Assembly (NCBI GenBank): GCA_945877255.1
Contig: CAMCRE010000008.1
Span: 1-61,193 of the forward strand
DNA length: 61,193 bases
Direction of reading: 5' to 3'
Source of the DNA: an uncultured Erysipelotrichaceae bacterium
GTDB lineage: Bacteria > Bacillota_I > Bacilli_A > Erysipelotrichales > Erysipelotrichaceae
In this document: piece by piece, positions 24,723 to 34,564 of the stretch
Layout: every line of letters starts with the position of its first letter
How positions within the stretch are numbered: position 1 is the stretch's first letter
Translations under genes and position numbers: made by a program
Notes under the pieces: model-generated
The model's database searches: none
What the model was told of the DNA's origin: nothing
The model's input: only the letters and a program-made list of their open reading frames with translations

Positions 24723-27700
24723 CTATTTTTTATTTAATTTATAACCAATTGTTGTTAGAAGTAATAGCATACCTCCCACAACATATATCATTGACGTACC
24801 ACTACCCCCAGTTTCAGGTAATTCACGACCTTGATAATTTTTAACTTGAATGCGGCTACTGTAATCATTCGCACCTTCTACAAGATTTGACCAATTTGTA
24901 GCTACACCATTTTCACCTGTTGTAAATTGTACAACATAATCACCATTATCCATCTCAACAATGTCGAAGTAAACGAATTGTGGCAATGTCATATAACCAT
25001 TAGGTGCTGTAACTTCTTTTAAACGATACTTCCCTTTTTGTAGAGCTGGTAAGTTTACACCATTTTGTGTAACACTTAATGGGCTTCCTTTTATTGTCCA
25101 AGTATCATTCACTTGTTGGTACAACTCAAATGTTGAACCATCTAAAACAACCCACTGTTCAGTTGTTTTTTGTAAATTGATTACTGGTAGAATTTCTAAT
25201 GTACCAACAACTTTAGTAATGTTATAATTACGATCTAATAATGCTTTATTAGCACTATTCCACGCAAAATCAATTTCCGTTTTACCAGGGGCTGTTCTCG
25301 TCCCACTTGGTGTAATTGTAATAGTGTTTTGCTCACTATTCACAAAACCATCATATACGGCTAATCCATTACTGTTACCATCAATAGATTGTGCCTGACC
25401 ATTGTAATTTTTAGTAACAGGTTTTAAAGTGATTGTCGCATCTTTTTTAGAAATCACTAATCGACCATTCGTTACATTGAATGTTACGCTATAATTGTTG
25501 TTGCTATTAGTGAATTTATTACTCAACAACAATTCATATGTCCCAGCGTTTTTTTCTGAAACATTGGTAATGGCACCTATCGTAATATTGCCTCTATTTG
25601 TATCACTGTAATAGTTAGCATCATTACTTGTAATAGTATACCCTATCTGATGATTTTGACCATTATAAACAACATTTTTTTGTTCCCCGGTTACAGTTAC
25701 AGTAACTGGTTTTGGTGTAACTGTTAATGTACCTGGCTCAAATGTAATGTGATAATAGCTAGTCTTATCGCGATTACTTCCATCCACAATTTTCACACGT
25801 GTAACTGTTGGGTTAACTGTTCCAACGTTTGTGATTGTCTTGTTGTTGAAAGAAATCTGGTTAATAATATGCCCTCTAGCAAGTGGTGTATCTGTACTAA
25901 TGATTGCATCATTACTATTACCATCCACTAATGCTAGAGCTGTACCATTGTACACTTTTGTATCACTTCTTGGTTTAATTTTTAGATTTTTTTGGTAGTA
26001 GTAATTCAATACTAATTTTGAACCTTGATTAAACACATAAACATCTTTATTTTCTACACGACTACCATCTACTACTTTATTGTATGTAAAGCCATTAATA
26101 TCTTTTTTATAAGCCACTGTTTGTAAAATGTTTGGTGTATTTAACGCTTCAGTACGTTTAGGATGTCCTGGTATTGGATTACCATCCATATCTAAGTAAT
26201 TAATTTCTATAATAGCTGTATCTCTATCCACATATTCAAACACGATTTTATTATGTGCTTGATTCGAAGAAATAACTAATTCTTCACTTTGGTTTACTGG
26301 ATAGTAGTCTTTTAATAACGCATCACCTGTAATACCAGATGCTTGCATGACCGCTTTATCAACAGCTTTAGCTAATTCTCTAACTTTAATAACGGTTGCT
26401 CCAGCAGTTTCTACCTTACTTGTCGCAACTTTTTTTGTTGGGTCAGATTGTAATACATAATCAACTGTATACATTAAATTATTATTACGTTTATCATAGT
26501 AGAAAATTGCAACGTTATTATCAAAGTTATCTGTTAGAGTTATTGTTTTGTGTAATTCTTGTGGACGATAACCTGGTATAGCTACTGCTTCAATACCATC
26601 AGCTTGTCCTAATACTTGTCCTAAAGTTAAATCAGGACCTTGTACGTGTCTTTCTGCCAAAATTGGTTGACCCGTTTCTGCATCTAAATATTTTACAGTA
26701 TACTCAATTGGTTTTAATTTCCATCTTGCATAAAGTGTTGTATCTTTTGTGATTGGTGTTTCAAAATCAAACGTCGTTCCACCGGTTGGTGCTGTGTACC
26801 AACCTTCAAAAGTATGGAATTTTTTCGTTGGTGCTGTTGGTACTGTCGCTTTTTGATACTTATCTAACCTTTGGGTAGCAATTGGTGTAGTTGCAGTCCC
26901 ACCATTTAGATTAAAGTTCACATTGAACTTTGGTGGTATCCATTTTGCATATAAAACTTTATTACCATCAATTAATTCCGGATTTGAACCATTAAATGCA
27001 GGATTCAATAACGCAGCATCTGAATGCCAGCCACCCCAAGTGTAGTCTGCATCTACGCCTGCCGGTCTTGTTGGTACAAAATTATACGTTGGTGTATTGA
27101 TATTTGTACCATTAATTAAATTTGTTTTTGTTGGTGCAGCTACTTCACCATTGTATTTATATTGAATTTCATATCGTTTAAATTTATAGTAGAACTCAAA
27201 AATTCTATCATATGTTTTACCATTGTGTATATCTCTTTGTGGTGTCAATGGTGGGTTAGGATAAGTTGGATAAGCTGTACGATTTACAACATGTGTACCA
27301 TTTTGTGCGGGTGCATTGGCTTGACGCGTTCTTGGATAATCACTTGATAATGCACGTATTTCTCCATCGTTTAAAGCATCATATCCCGTAAACCCTTTAG
27401 CCGTAATATTTTGAATTTTTTCAAACGTGATATCTTCTGATTGAAGCGGATTTCTTTCATATACACCCGGTTGACCTTCTTTTTCAAAATAGTAGTTCAC
27501 ACGTGCTGTACCATATCTTTCAGCTTCAGTCACACGACCATTAGACGCTTTTAGATACATGATATTGTTACTACTTGCCCACATTGCTTGATATGTAATT
27601 TTTCCACTAGCATCTGCTTTTTGGATATGTTCAGTACTTACGAACTGTTGCATTGTAATAGAACCTTGTGTACTACCAGCATACACCCATCTCAAGAATG

Positions 27701-29753
27701 TCAGTGTTGGATCACCGGATGTAATTGTTCTATTCGTTCCAACCCAGTTTACAGGCCAATTTTGTGCAATGTATTGCCCTGTTTTTGCCGTGAACGAATA
27801 TGAATTACCTTCATTTTTTCCTAAGTGTGTTATAACTGCGTTATTTCTTCTTGTTAAAAACTCATACGTGTATGTTTTTGGTTCATAGTAAACTTTAATC
27901 ACTGAAGAACCATCCGGTTGCACAACGACACTCGTATTATTTTTTGCTGCATATTTTTGATATCCAAATGTATAAGCTAGCCCTGTTGCATCATCTACTC
28001 CAGTAAAATCAGGTGCTGTAGAAGCTTGTATCGTATCCCCTGTATTAGCTGAACCTTCAGCTGAACCAATAAATCGTTCTTTTGGTTGTACTGCTTGGTT
28101 TTGTTCGTGGGTCGTGTTACCGATGTAGTCATTTTCATCATATTCATATCGGTAATACAAAATCGTATATTTGGTATTAGCAACTTTCCATTTTGCATAT
28201 AATGTTTTATCTTTGTCTAACACAACATTATTACTTGTTACTTTTTTCGTTAATGCAGCATCTTCATACCACCCATCAAATGTATAACCCGTTTTTGTTG
28301 GGGGTGTGTTCGGCAACAGAACTTCTTTACCATATGTGTCTGTTATACGATTAACGTATGAACCCCCGTTTGATTCAAAAGTAAGATTCACATTTCCTCT
28401 TCGATAGTAAACAGGAATTTCTTGTCCCTCTTCATAGAAGATTTCTGTTGCATCTGTTCTTTCAAACGTAGCATATGGAATAATTTCAATAGGTGCTGTT
28501 ACTGTCGAACCAACCATTCCTCTACCTTCAACACGCTTAACATCACTATAATTGTTGTCATTTAAATTTTTCAATTTATAAACGTAGAAAAATCTAGCGT
28601 TTGTTGGGCCATAGCGATGTGTTATTGTAATTTTACGATCCGCTGCCCCATCTGCTCTATCTTTTGCATCAAGTTCACCTTGATTTTGGAAATTAATTTC
28701 AGTGGATTCAGGATAATAAATTGCATCTCTTGTTAGTGTACTATCATCACTTGTTTTTATAACTGAAGACGCTGGTGTTTTAATTTTATAAGGTAAATCA
28801 AACTCTGCTAACTTATAAACCTCTGTATCAAATACAACATCTTGTCTTTTTGCATTATTGAAATAGATATAGTTTACTTTTACTTCATATTCTTCAATTG
28901 TTTCAAATATTGCTGTAACTTGCATACTACCTCTAACAGGTGTACTTGGACCAACAACATTCCCACTAGCATCAACCCATTTTAAAAATCTTTTACCAGC
29001 CACGAATGGATCTTGTGGCAATGCTCCAAGTGTAGCATTAGGTAATGCTTCAACTAAATTAACCGATGTTTTATTGTTTCCAGCACTATCTTGATAATTG
29101 TAGGTCACAATGTAATATGTTTTCCCACCAATTACAACTGTATCATTGTTTGCACTTCGTGCTACAGCATAAACTGAAAAGCTATTCGCATTTGTTGCGA
29201 TATCTTTAACTTGTTGCTTACTCGTCATCTCACTTTCCATCATTTCAACGTTGTTGATATCTTTAAAGTGGATTAACTTATAAGACTCACGATGTACTTC
29301 TTCTGGATTGCGATTATGATAATTAATTCTAATTTTTACTGGACTTTTTGGTTGATATTCCGCATCATTTAACTTAAATGAAATATCAAACAACTGCACA
29401 AATGAAGTATGTGTACGCTCACCGCTCTCTGTTTTAAACAACGAATCAATCGTTTGTTTGTAGGCGGAATAAGACTGTGTTGACGGTTTAATTTCCTCTA
29501 CGAATAACTGAATACCTTTTGGAAATTTTGCACTACCATCAAATGATGCTTCAATGCTGTAATTCTCATTTTCATACAATAATGTTGCAGGCGTTGTAAT
29601 AAATTTCTGTTCAAAATACAAACCACTCAACCATTGATTTTTATCTAATGTAATAGCAGGTAAAATAAGAAAATACGTTGTTACGAATACAACTATACTC
29701 GACAATATCAACAATATTTTTTTATATCCCGATAATTTTGATTTTATCTTCAT
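24723..29753 (-). CDS. Large LPETG surface adhesin, likely pilus tip protein
   Basis: The longest gene of the window, 1676 aa. N-terminal membrane/signal segment with YFLILPAITLDKN, a common start of Firmicutes tip adhesins. Then InlB/Flg_new-type repeats (for example GYTFDGWYEDAAL and LYAKWK, at least four copies), a MucBP-like unit (YTVKYLDAETGQPI), several MBG-type repeats (KVYNGTAL, VVYNGQNH, KNYNGQAQS), a SpaA/Cna-B domain with E-box RLKEVTAPNGY, and LPETG (1645-1649) with helix and tail. Being first of the pilins and largest, it fits the tip adhesin. Ligand unknown. Confidence 0.9.
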   Translation of the reverse strand: MKIKSKLSGYKKILLILSSIVVFVTTYFLILPAITLDKNQWLSGLYFEQKFITTPATLLYENENYSIEASFDGSAKFPKGIQLFVEEIKPSTQSYSAYKQTIDSLFKTESGERTHTSFVQLFDISFKLNDAEYQPKSPVKIRINYHNRNPEEVHRESYKLIHFKDINNVEMMESEMTSKQQVKDIATNANSFSVYAVARSANNDTVVIGGKTYYIVTYNYQDSAGNNKTSVNLVEALPNATLGALPQDPFVAGKRFLKWVDASGNVVGPSTPVRGSMQVTAIFETIEEYEVKVNYIYFNNAKRQDVVFDTEVYKLAEFDLPYKIKTPASSVIKTSDDSTLTRDAIYYPESTEINFQNQGELDAKDRADGAADRKITITHRYGPTNARFFYVYKLKNLNDNNYSDVKRVEGRGMVGSTVTAPIEIIPYATFERTDATEIFYEEGQEIPVYYRRGNVNLTFESNGGSYVNRITDTYGKEVLLPNTPPTKTGYTFDGWYEDAALTKKVTSNNVVLDKDKTLYAKWKVANTKYTILYYRYEYDENDYIGNTTHEQNQAVQPKERFIGSAEGSANTGDTIQASTAPDFTGVDDATGLAYTFGYQKYAAKNNTSVVVQPDGSSVIKVYYEPKTYTYEFLTRRNNAVITHLGKNEGNSYSFTAKTGQYIAQNWPVNWVGTNRTITSGDPTLTFLRWVYAGSTQGSITMQQFVSTEHIQKADASGKITYQAMWASSNNIMYLKASNGRVTEAERYGTARVNYYFEKEGQPGVYERNPLQSEDITFEKIQNITAKGFTGYDALNDGEIRALSSDYPRTRQANAPAQNGTHVVNRTAYPTYPNPPLTPQRDIHNGKTYDRIFEFYYKFKRYEIQYKYNGEVAAPTKTNLINGTNINTPTYNFVPTRPAGVDADYTWGGWHSDAALLNPAFNGSNPELIDGNKVLYAKWIPPKFNVNFNLNGGTATTPIATQRLDKYQKATVPTAPTKKFHTFEGWYTAPTGGTTFDFETPITKDTTLYARWKLKPIEYTVKYLDAETGQPILAERHVQGPDLTLGQVLGQADGIEAVAIPGYRPQELHKTITLTDNFDNNVAIFYYDKRNNNLMYTVDYVLQSDPTKKVATSKVETAGATVIKVRELAKAVDKAVMQASGITGDALLKDYYPVNQSEELVISSNQAHNKIVFEYVDRDTAIIEINYLDMDGNPIPGHPKRTEALNTPNILQTVAYKKDINGFTYNKVVDGSRVENKDVYVFNQGSKLVLNYYYQKNLKIKPRSDTKVYNGTALALVDGNSNDAIISTDTPLARGHIINQISFNNKTITNVGTVNPTVTRVKIVDGSNRDKTSYYHITFEPGTLTVTPKPVTVTVTGEQKNVVYNGQNHQIGYTITSNDANYYSDTNRGNITIGAITNVSEKNAGTYELLLSNKFTNSNNNYSVTFNVTNGRLVISKKDATITLKPVTKNYNGQAQSIDGNSNGLAVYDGFVNSEQNTITITPSGTRTAPGKTEIDFAWNSANKALLDRNYNITKVVGTLEILPVINLQKTTEQWVVLDGSTFELYQQVNDTWTIKGSPLSVTQNGVNLPALQKGKYRLKEVTAPNGYMTLPQFVYFDIVEMDNGDYVVQFTTGENGVATNWSNLVEGANDYSSRIQVKNYQGRELPETGGSGTSMIYVVGGMLLLLTTIGYKLNKK

Positions 29754-29764
29754 ACTTCACCTCC

Positions 29765-30349
29765 CTATCTTATTGTGCCAAATTCTTCTAATGGCCATAC
29801 TCTATAAAAAATTTTACCAACGATTTGCTCTTGCGAAATCGTTCCAATCGTTTTATTTCTTGAATCAATCGAATTTTCACGATTATCCCCTACCACAAAT
29901 AAACGACCTTCCGGAACTTGGAACGGTAACTCAATATTTGTTTGTCCAAAAGCTTTTGCTTTCTTTAAATAAGGTTCATCAATTTTCACTTGATTCACGA
30001 AAATATTTCCTTCTTTATCAATATCTACCCAATCATTTGATTTTGCAATCACACGTTTAACTAAAACGTTATTGTTGTAATAAAACGCAATAATGTCACC
30101 ACGTTTAAAATTACCAGATTTAACAGAAATCACAACATTACCATTATTTAAAGAACCTTGCATGGATTCTCCATAAATTCTTAATACTGGTAATACTAAT
30201 ATTGCAACTAAAACAGCAATCGCTGCTACAACCGTTAATATAAAAACAGTCCCACGCACCACACCTAAGAAATGATGACGCTGTTTTTCTTCCAAATAAG
30301 CTTTTTCAAATGCTTCAGTAGAATAGTTCTCTAAACTAACTTTACGCAT
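29765..30349 (-). CDS. Type I signal peptidase of the pilus operon (SipA/LepB-like)
   Basis: Membrane-bound serine protease removing signal peptides, 194 aa with one helix (about 32-55). The Ser is in YGESM, the Lys is in VLVKRVIA and the box E motif is FVVGDNRENSIDSR, so both catalytic residues are intact. In streptococcal pilus loci a degenerate SipA acts as chaperone; this one looks active. It lies 11 nt above the adhesin gene and is probably dedicated to the large pilins. Confidence 0.9.
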   Translation of the reverse strand: MRKVSLENYSTEAFEKAYLEEKQRHHFLGVVRGTVFILTVVAAIAVLVAILVLPVLRIYGESMQGSLNNGNVVISVKSGNFKRGDIIAFYYNNNVLVKRVIAKSNDWVDIDKEGNIFVNQVKIDEPYLKKAKAFGQTNIELPFQVPEGRLFVVGDNRENSIDSRNKTIGTISQEQIVGKIFYRVWPLEEFGTIR

Positions 30350-30356
30350 AACACCC

Positions 30357-30590
30357 CTACTTTACATTGTTTTTATATAATTCTATCGCTTTTTCAGCTT
30401 CTTCAAATATGTTTGTTAGTTTTAGTGCAGCTTCTGCAATAGAACCTGCTTCAGCAATATGAATTGTTTTATCTGCTAACTGTTTTTCTAATTGCGTTAT
30501 TTTTTCATTTAGGTTATCAATTTTTAAATTTTGTTGGTAGAGAATTTCTAACAATTCCACTTTCTTTAATTTTTTTAATTCTTTACTCAT
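30357..30590 (-). CDS. Small coiled-coil protein heading the pilus operon
   Basis: A 77-aa cytoplasmic protein with no recognised family name. Residues 1-40 are a charged coiled coil (MSKELKKLKKVELLEIL, then NEKITQLEKQL); residues 45-77 are a second helix containing the motif KTIHIAEAGSIAEAALKLTNIF. I recall similar short proteins beside surface-protein and signal peptidase genes in other Firmicutes, without known role. The ATG at 30590 has SD GAGG 7 nt above; a longer frame to 30623 contains the -10 box and is rejected. Confidence 0.75.
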   Translation of the reverse strand: MSKELKKLKKVELLEILYQQNLKIDNLNEKITQLEKQLADKTIHIAEAGSIAEAALKLTNIFEEAEKAIELYKNNVK

Positions 30591-30613
30591 TTTAACCTCA
30601 CTAACACTGTAAT

Positions 30614-30642
30614 ATAATAGCATTTAACACGCTAAAAGTAAA
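30614..30642 (-). promoter_or_regulatory. Likely promoter of the pilus operon
   Basis: Extended -10 TGC-TATTAT (30614-30619), 17-nt spacer, weak -35 TTTACT (30637-30642) on minus. The start would be about 15-20 nt above the coiled-coil gene. Confidence 0.55.
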
Positions 30643-30657
30643 GTAATTTTACCATTT

Positions 30658-30674
30658 CATATATATATATATAT
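30658..30674. repeat. (AT)n dinucleotide tract upstream of the pilus promoter
   Basis: About eight AT units, followed by GCGTATATGCG. It lies 15 bp above the -35 of the pilus promoter. Confidence 0.85.
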
Positions 30675-30708
30675 GCGTATATGCGGTACTTTAGCCCAAA
30701 AAAGACAT

Positions 30709-30741
30709 AAAAAAAAGCAAAAATGACGAACATTAATTGCT
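30709..30741 (-). terminator. Possible terminator of recA
   Basis: On minus AGCAA (30737-30741) pairs with TTGCT (30716-30720), with an inner ATG/CAT pairing, followed by T8. The stem includes the recA stop codon. The stem is short, so strength is uncertain. Confidence 0.5.
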
Positions 30742-31740
30742 TCTTAAAACTTCTAGTAATTTAGCTTCAATTTCTTTGAAAACTTCTTTATTTGTGGTTA
30801 AAAACGACTTAGCGTTTTCTTTCCCTTGTCCTAATTTCTCTCCATTATATGAGAACCACGAACCAGCTTTAGTAATAATATCTTTTTCAACAGCTAAATC
30901 AATTACCTCAGCTAAATATGAAATACCTTCACCGTATATAATTTCAACTTGTGCAGTTTTAAATGGTGGCGCAACTTTATTTTTAACAACCTTAACATTA
31001 ACTTTATTCATAAAGTATTCACCATCACTATCTCTTACTGAATCACCTTTTCTGACATCAATACGCACCGACGCATAAAACTTCAACGCACGACCACCCG
31101 GTGTTGTTTCAGGATTACCATAACCACCCACTTTTTCACGCAACTGGTTAATAAAAATAACCGTACATTCTCCTTTATTCATTGCACCAGACATTTTACG
31201 CATTGCTTTTGACATTAAACGTGCTTGCAACCCAACTTGAGCATCACCCATTTCACCATTTAACTCCGCTTGTGGTACTAATGCAGCTACTGAATCAACA
31301 ACGATCAAATCAATCGCTCCCGAACGCACCAACATCTCACAAATTTCTAAACCTTGTTCACCGCTATCAGGTTGTGATAATAGTAACTCATCAACGTTGA
31401 CACCTAAATTTTTAGCATACACTGGATCAATCGCATGTTCGGCATCAATAAATGCCGCTCTACCACCATTAGCTTGACAAGAAGCAATAGCATGTAAAGC
31501 AACTGTTGTTTTCCCACTTGATTCAGGTCCAAATATTTCAATAATACGACCTTTTGGTAAACCACCTATTCCAATAGCATTATCTATTTTTAAAGAACCA
31601 GTTGAAATTGCATCAATTTTAGTGTTATTTCTTTCTCCAAGACGCATAATTGCACCTTTACCGTATTGTTTTTCAACTTTCGCTAAAACATCTTCTAATA
31701 ATTTATCAACTGATTTTTCTTCTGTTTTTTTCTTTTCCAT
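30733..31740 (-). CDS. recA: Recombinase RecA
   Basis: Strand-exchange ATPase and LexA coprotease. 335 aa. Walker [10 protein letters not shown], Walker [32 protein letters not shown] (loop L2 region) and the N-terminal [12 protein letters not shown] are all intact. The C-terminal acidic tail seen in many RecA proteins is short here (ending LLEVLRSN). The ATG at 31740 is used because GAGGTG lies 5 nt above; an ATG four codons earlier overlaps this SD. Confidence 0.98.
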   Translation of the reverse strand: MEKKKTEEKSVDKLLEDVLAKVEKQYGKGAIMRLGERNNTKIDAISTGSLKIDNAIGIGGLPKGRIIEIFGPESSGKTTVALHAIASCQANGGRAAFIDAEHAIDPVYAKNLGVNVDELLLSQPDSGEQGLEICEMLVRSGAIDLIVVDSVAALVPQAELNGEMGDAQVGLQARLMSKAMRKMSGAMNKGECTVIFINQLREKVGGYGNPETTPGGRALKFYASVRIDVRKGDSVRDSDGEYFMNKVNVKVVKNKVAPPFKTAQVEIIYGEGISYLAEVIDLAVEKDIITKAGSWFSYNGEKLGQGKENAKSFLTTNKEVFKEIEAKLLEVLRSN

Positions 31741-31766
31741 AATACACCTCACTACATTATATTCAT

Positions 31767-32306
31767 TTATTTTTTATTATCGTTAAAAATTTCTTTGGCA
31801 TTCAGAAAATACTGAATACCACTCCACACCGAAACAACTGTTGCAACGAAAATCGCAACATGCACAACACTTTGATTAATTACACTAATTAACGCCATAC
31901 TAATTGCCACCATTTGCAGTACTGTTTTTAACTTACCACTCAACGCTGCCGCAATCACTACTTTTTTACTACTCGCAAACATACGTAACGCATCTACTAA
32001 CGTATCACGCGTTAACATTAGCAACACAAATAAAATATTGATGCGATTAACATATGCTAAATACACCAACAAACTATTAATTAATATTTTATCAGCAATT
32101 GGATCTAAAAACTTACCTAAGTCAGTAATTAGATTATACTTGCGGGCAATATAGCCATCTAAATAATCTGTAATACTCGCCACCACAAACAACACAAACG
32201 CTATCCATAGTTTAACATGACTATTAAAAAAAGAAGTTAATAACACCCACCATAAAAATGGAACAATTAAAATTCTAAAAATTGTTAGTTTTGTGGGTAA
32301 ATTCAT
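31767..32306 (-). CDS. pgsA: CDP-diacylglycerol-glycerol-3-phosphate 3-phosphatidyltransferase
   Basis: Makes phosphatidylglycerol phosphate in the membrane. The CDP-alcohol phosphatidyltransferase motif [20 protein letters not shown], followed by LDPIADK, carries the four metal-binding aspartates. 179 aa, about four helices, usual length. It stands between rodZ and recA, a common Firmicutes order (rodZ-pgsA-cinA-recA) but without cinA here. Confidence 0.95.
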   Translation of the reverse strand: MNLPTKLTIFRILIVPFLWWVLLTSFFNSHVKLWIAFVLFVVASITDYLDGYIARKYNLITDLGKFLDPIADKILINSLLVYLAYVNRINILFVLLMLTRDTLVDALRMFASSKKVVIAAALSGKLKTVLQMVAISMALISVINQSVVHVAIFVATVVSVWSGIQYFLNAKEIFNDNKK

Positions 32307-32307
32307 A

Positions 32308-33138
32308 TTAAACTCCTTTAAAATTTACTGTAAAAGTATGTGGGATTGTTGTGTTCAAATTTTTTGTTAGTTCAAAATCTATCCCGTTAATTTTGAACGT
32401 ATTGCCTTTAGTATATCCCATTCTAATAACTAGTTTATCGTTAGGTTTAACATTGACTTTAATCACTTCACCTTGACGATATACTCGTTCTGCAACATTA
32501 TTAATTGTTGAGTTTGCAAACGAAATCCAACTATTTGATCCAAAAACAATTTCAAATTGACTTGTTTCTTTAATCGACACATCAAATGTTGTTATATTCA
32601 CACGATTAACTTTTGGTTGAAATACAACTTCTGTTTTTTTAGCTTCAACTAGCTTTGGTGTTTCAGCAACAGTTTTCACAACTGGTTGTTGTACTTCAAC
32701 TGCAGGTTGACTAACTTGTTTTTTATTGAAATAGAAAAACGCAATAGCAACTAATATTAATACTACAAATATAAAAACGAATATTAATTTATTGCTTGAT
32801 TTTTTTTGTTGCTTGTTGCTATACGTTACTGTTGATCTTTTAATGTTTTCTTCCACTTTTTTGATTTCTTTTTGTTTCGTGATTTTAATAGATTCTGTAT
32901 AGCTTTGAATAGAGTCATTTAGTTTTACTCTTAATTCTGAATAATCAATATCTAATATTTTGCAATAATTTTTTAAATAATATGGTACATATGTTAATTC
33001 ATCATTAAAAGTTGCTAAATCACCTTCTTCAAGTTTACGAATTGTTACGACATTCAAACTTGTTAACTTAGCAATTTCTTCATGTGAATAACCCATTGAT
33101 TCACGACGATCTTTTAATTTATTTCCAAGCTCTTTCAT
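32308..33138 (-). CDS. rodZ: Cell-shape protein RodZ
   Basis: Bitopic membrane protein linking MreB to the envelope. Residues 1-70 are a RodZ-type HTH (LGNKLKDRRESMGYSHEEIAKLT). A basic linker leads to one helix (about 118-138, KLIFVFIFVVLILVAIAFFY), then a Val/Pro/Lys-rich stretch and a C-terminal DUF4115-like beta domain (about 190-276). About 276 aa. GGAGGT is 5 nt above the ATG at 33138; the ATG six codons earlier overlaps it. Confidence 0.9.
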   Translation of the reverse strand: MKELGNKLKDRRESMGYSHEEIAKLTSLNVVTIRKLEEGDLATFNDELTYVPYYLKNYCKILDIDYSELRVKLNDSIQSYTESIKITKQKEIKKVEENIKRSTVTYSNKQQKKSSNKLIFVFIFVVLILVAIAFFYFNKKQVSQPAVEVQQPVVKTVAETPKLVEAKKTEVVFQPKVNRVNITTFDVSIKETSQFEIVFGSNSWISFANSTINNVAERVYRQGEVIKVNVKPNDKLVIRMGYTKGNTFKINGIDFELTKNLNTTIPHTFTVNFKGV

Positions 33139-33204
33139 AATCAACCTCCATATCAATTAAATTATAGCAAGTTTTTACATAAATGTAAACACTTAAATCA
33201 ATAA

Positions 33205-33732
33205 TTAATGCTTTTTTAAATAATTAATGCTATATTTTTTGTTTTTGAGAGATTGTTTAATATCTTTATCATGCTCATTATCTAATTTTAATTGATATAA
33301 CGTACTTATTAATAGTGCTAATACTATCGATAACAACAACGTTGGTAAACTACGCCACAGCAATATATTTAATGCAGGTGTTTTTTTTAGTAATAACACA
33401 AAAAAATAATAAACTTCATTTAAAAACACACCAAACAATAGTAGTTTGAAATTTTCAAAAATAGATTCTATAAATGGATTACTAATTAATTTTACTAATA
33501 ATAGTGTTACACCTATTTGAACCAAAAATAATAAATACGATTGATTAAATATTACCGCATAAAACAATGCACAACTAAACAATGTTACATCCCAGATTGA
33601 TTTTTTACGATATAAAATAATAATTGTCATTAAGAAAATGTGCCATCGTAATTCAATGTTGTTTAATATGACAAGTGGTGGAAAAAAATAACTGCAAATA
33701 ATTTCAAATAGTATCGCTAAAACCATCCACAT
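33205..33732 (-). CDS. mreD: Rod shape-determining protein MreD
   Basis: A 175-aa protein with about five membrane helices and a basic tail. Weakly conserved family; assigned by topology, length and position directly after mreC (1-nt overlap). Part of the elongasome with MreC, RodZ and MreB. mreB is not in the window. Confidence 0.8.
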   Translation of the reverse strand: MWMVLAILFEIICSYFFPPLVILNNIELRWHIFLMTIIILYRKKSIWDVTLFSCALFYAVIFNQSYLLFLVQIGVTLLLVKLISNPFIESIFENFKLLLFGVFLNEVYYFFVLLLKKTPALNILLWRSLPTLLLSIVLALLISTLYQLKLDNEHDKDIKQSLKNKKYSINYLKKH

Positions 33733-34556
33733 TATTTTTTCCCCACTATTACACCAACGAATCTAATATCGTTTAAATTTTCGGCAATTTTAACTTGCAC
33801 AATGTTTCCGATTTCATTAATAAGTGGTGAAACACTTTGTACTTTACCGATTAAAACGCCAGCAGGATAACTTTCTGTAATATTACTCGTTGTTACAATA
33901 GAATTAAGTGAAATTTTCTTTGTTTCATCTAACACACGCACATTTAACACACCATTACTATGATCATATCGTTGTACAATAGCATGTATAATTTCATCAT
34001 TTTGGATAATAGATGTCGTCAATTGATGATTGTGCGATTTAGAAGTTAATAATGAAACTGTTGCTGTGTTTTTTGAAACACTCGTAATTTTACCGATTAG
34101 ACCGCTATCACCTACTACCGCATTACCGACTTTCACGTTTTGATTTTCTCCAATATTAATTACAAATGCATCATTAAATGCATCAAAATTTCGACTAATG
34201 ATTGAAGCAGTCGCAAACTTAAATTGGGTATTTGAATTTTGGAAATTCAACATTTTTTCTAACTGCGCAATTTGTTGGCGAAGTTCTAAATTTTCTGCAT
34301 AATAGCGTTTTTCTAATAAATCATTTTGTTGGATTGATTTTAATGTTGCTGTTTGATTATTCATAAAGTTAAAATCATTCATCATATTTTTTATTGTTTC
34401 GATTGGTGACTGTAAAACATAATATTTACTAATCTGAATCAAGTCAAAACCGTATTTCACAACTGCTTTTGAAAAGAAGACGCCATAAATTAAAATGATT
34501 GTTATTGTTGTAATAATTAATGTACTTAAAATTTTTTGTAAAACATTTAATTTCAT
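33732..34556 (-). CDS. mreC: Cell-shape protein MreC
   Basis: Bitopic elongasome protein, 274 aa: cytoplasmic start, one helix (about 10-32), coiled coil (about 70-98, ENLELRQQIAQLEKMLNF) and two beta domains. VVGDSGLIGKITSVSKNTATVSLLTS and the later GVLIGKVQSV are typical MreC sequences. SD on minus overlaps the radC stop region. Confidence 0.93.
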   Translation of the reverse strand: MKLNVLQKILSTLIITTITIILIYGVFFSKAVVKYGFDLIQISKYYVLQSPIETIKNMMNDFNFMNNQTATLKSIQQNDLLEKRYYAENLELRQQIAQLEKMLNFQNSNTQFKFATASIISRNFDAFNDAFVINIGENQNVKVGNAVVGDSGLIGKITSVSKNTATVSLLTSKSHNHQLTTSIIQNDEIIHAIVQRYDHSNGVLNVRVLDETKKISLNSIVTTSNITESYPAGVLIGKVQSVSPLINEIGNIVQVKIAENLNDIRFVGVIVGKK

Positions 34557-34564
34557 ACGCCCTC

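Noticed and set aside
24723-29753. Repeated units in the 1676-aa adhesin considered as DNA-level repeats or CRISPR-like array
   Set aside because: The repeats are protein-domain repeats (InlB/Flg_new and MBG type) with diverged DNA; no regularly spaced identical DNA repeats were seen anywhere in the window.
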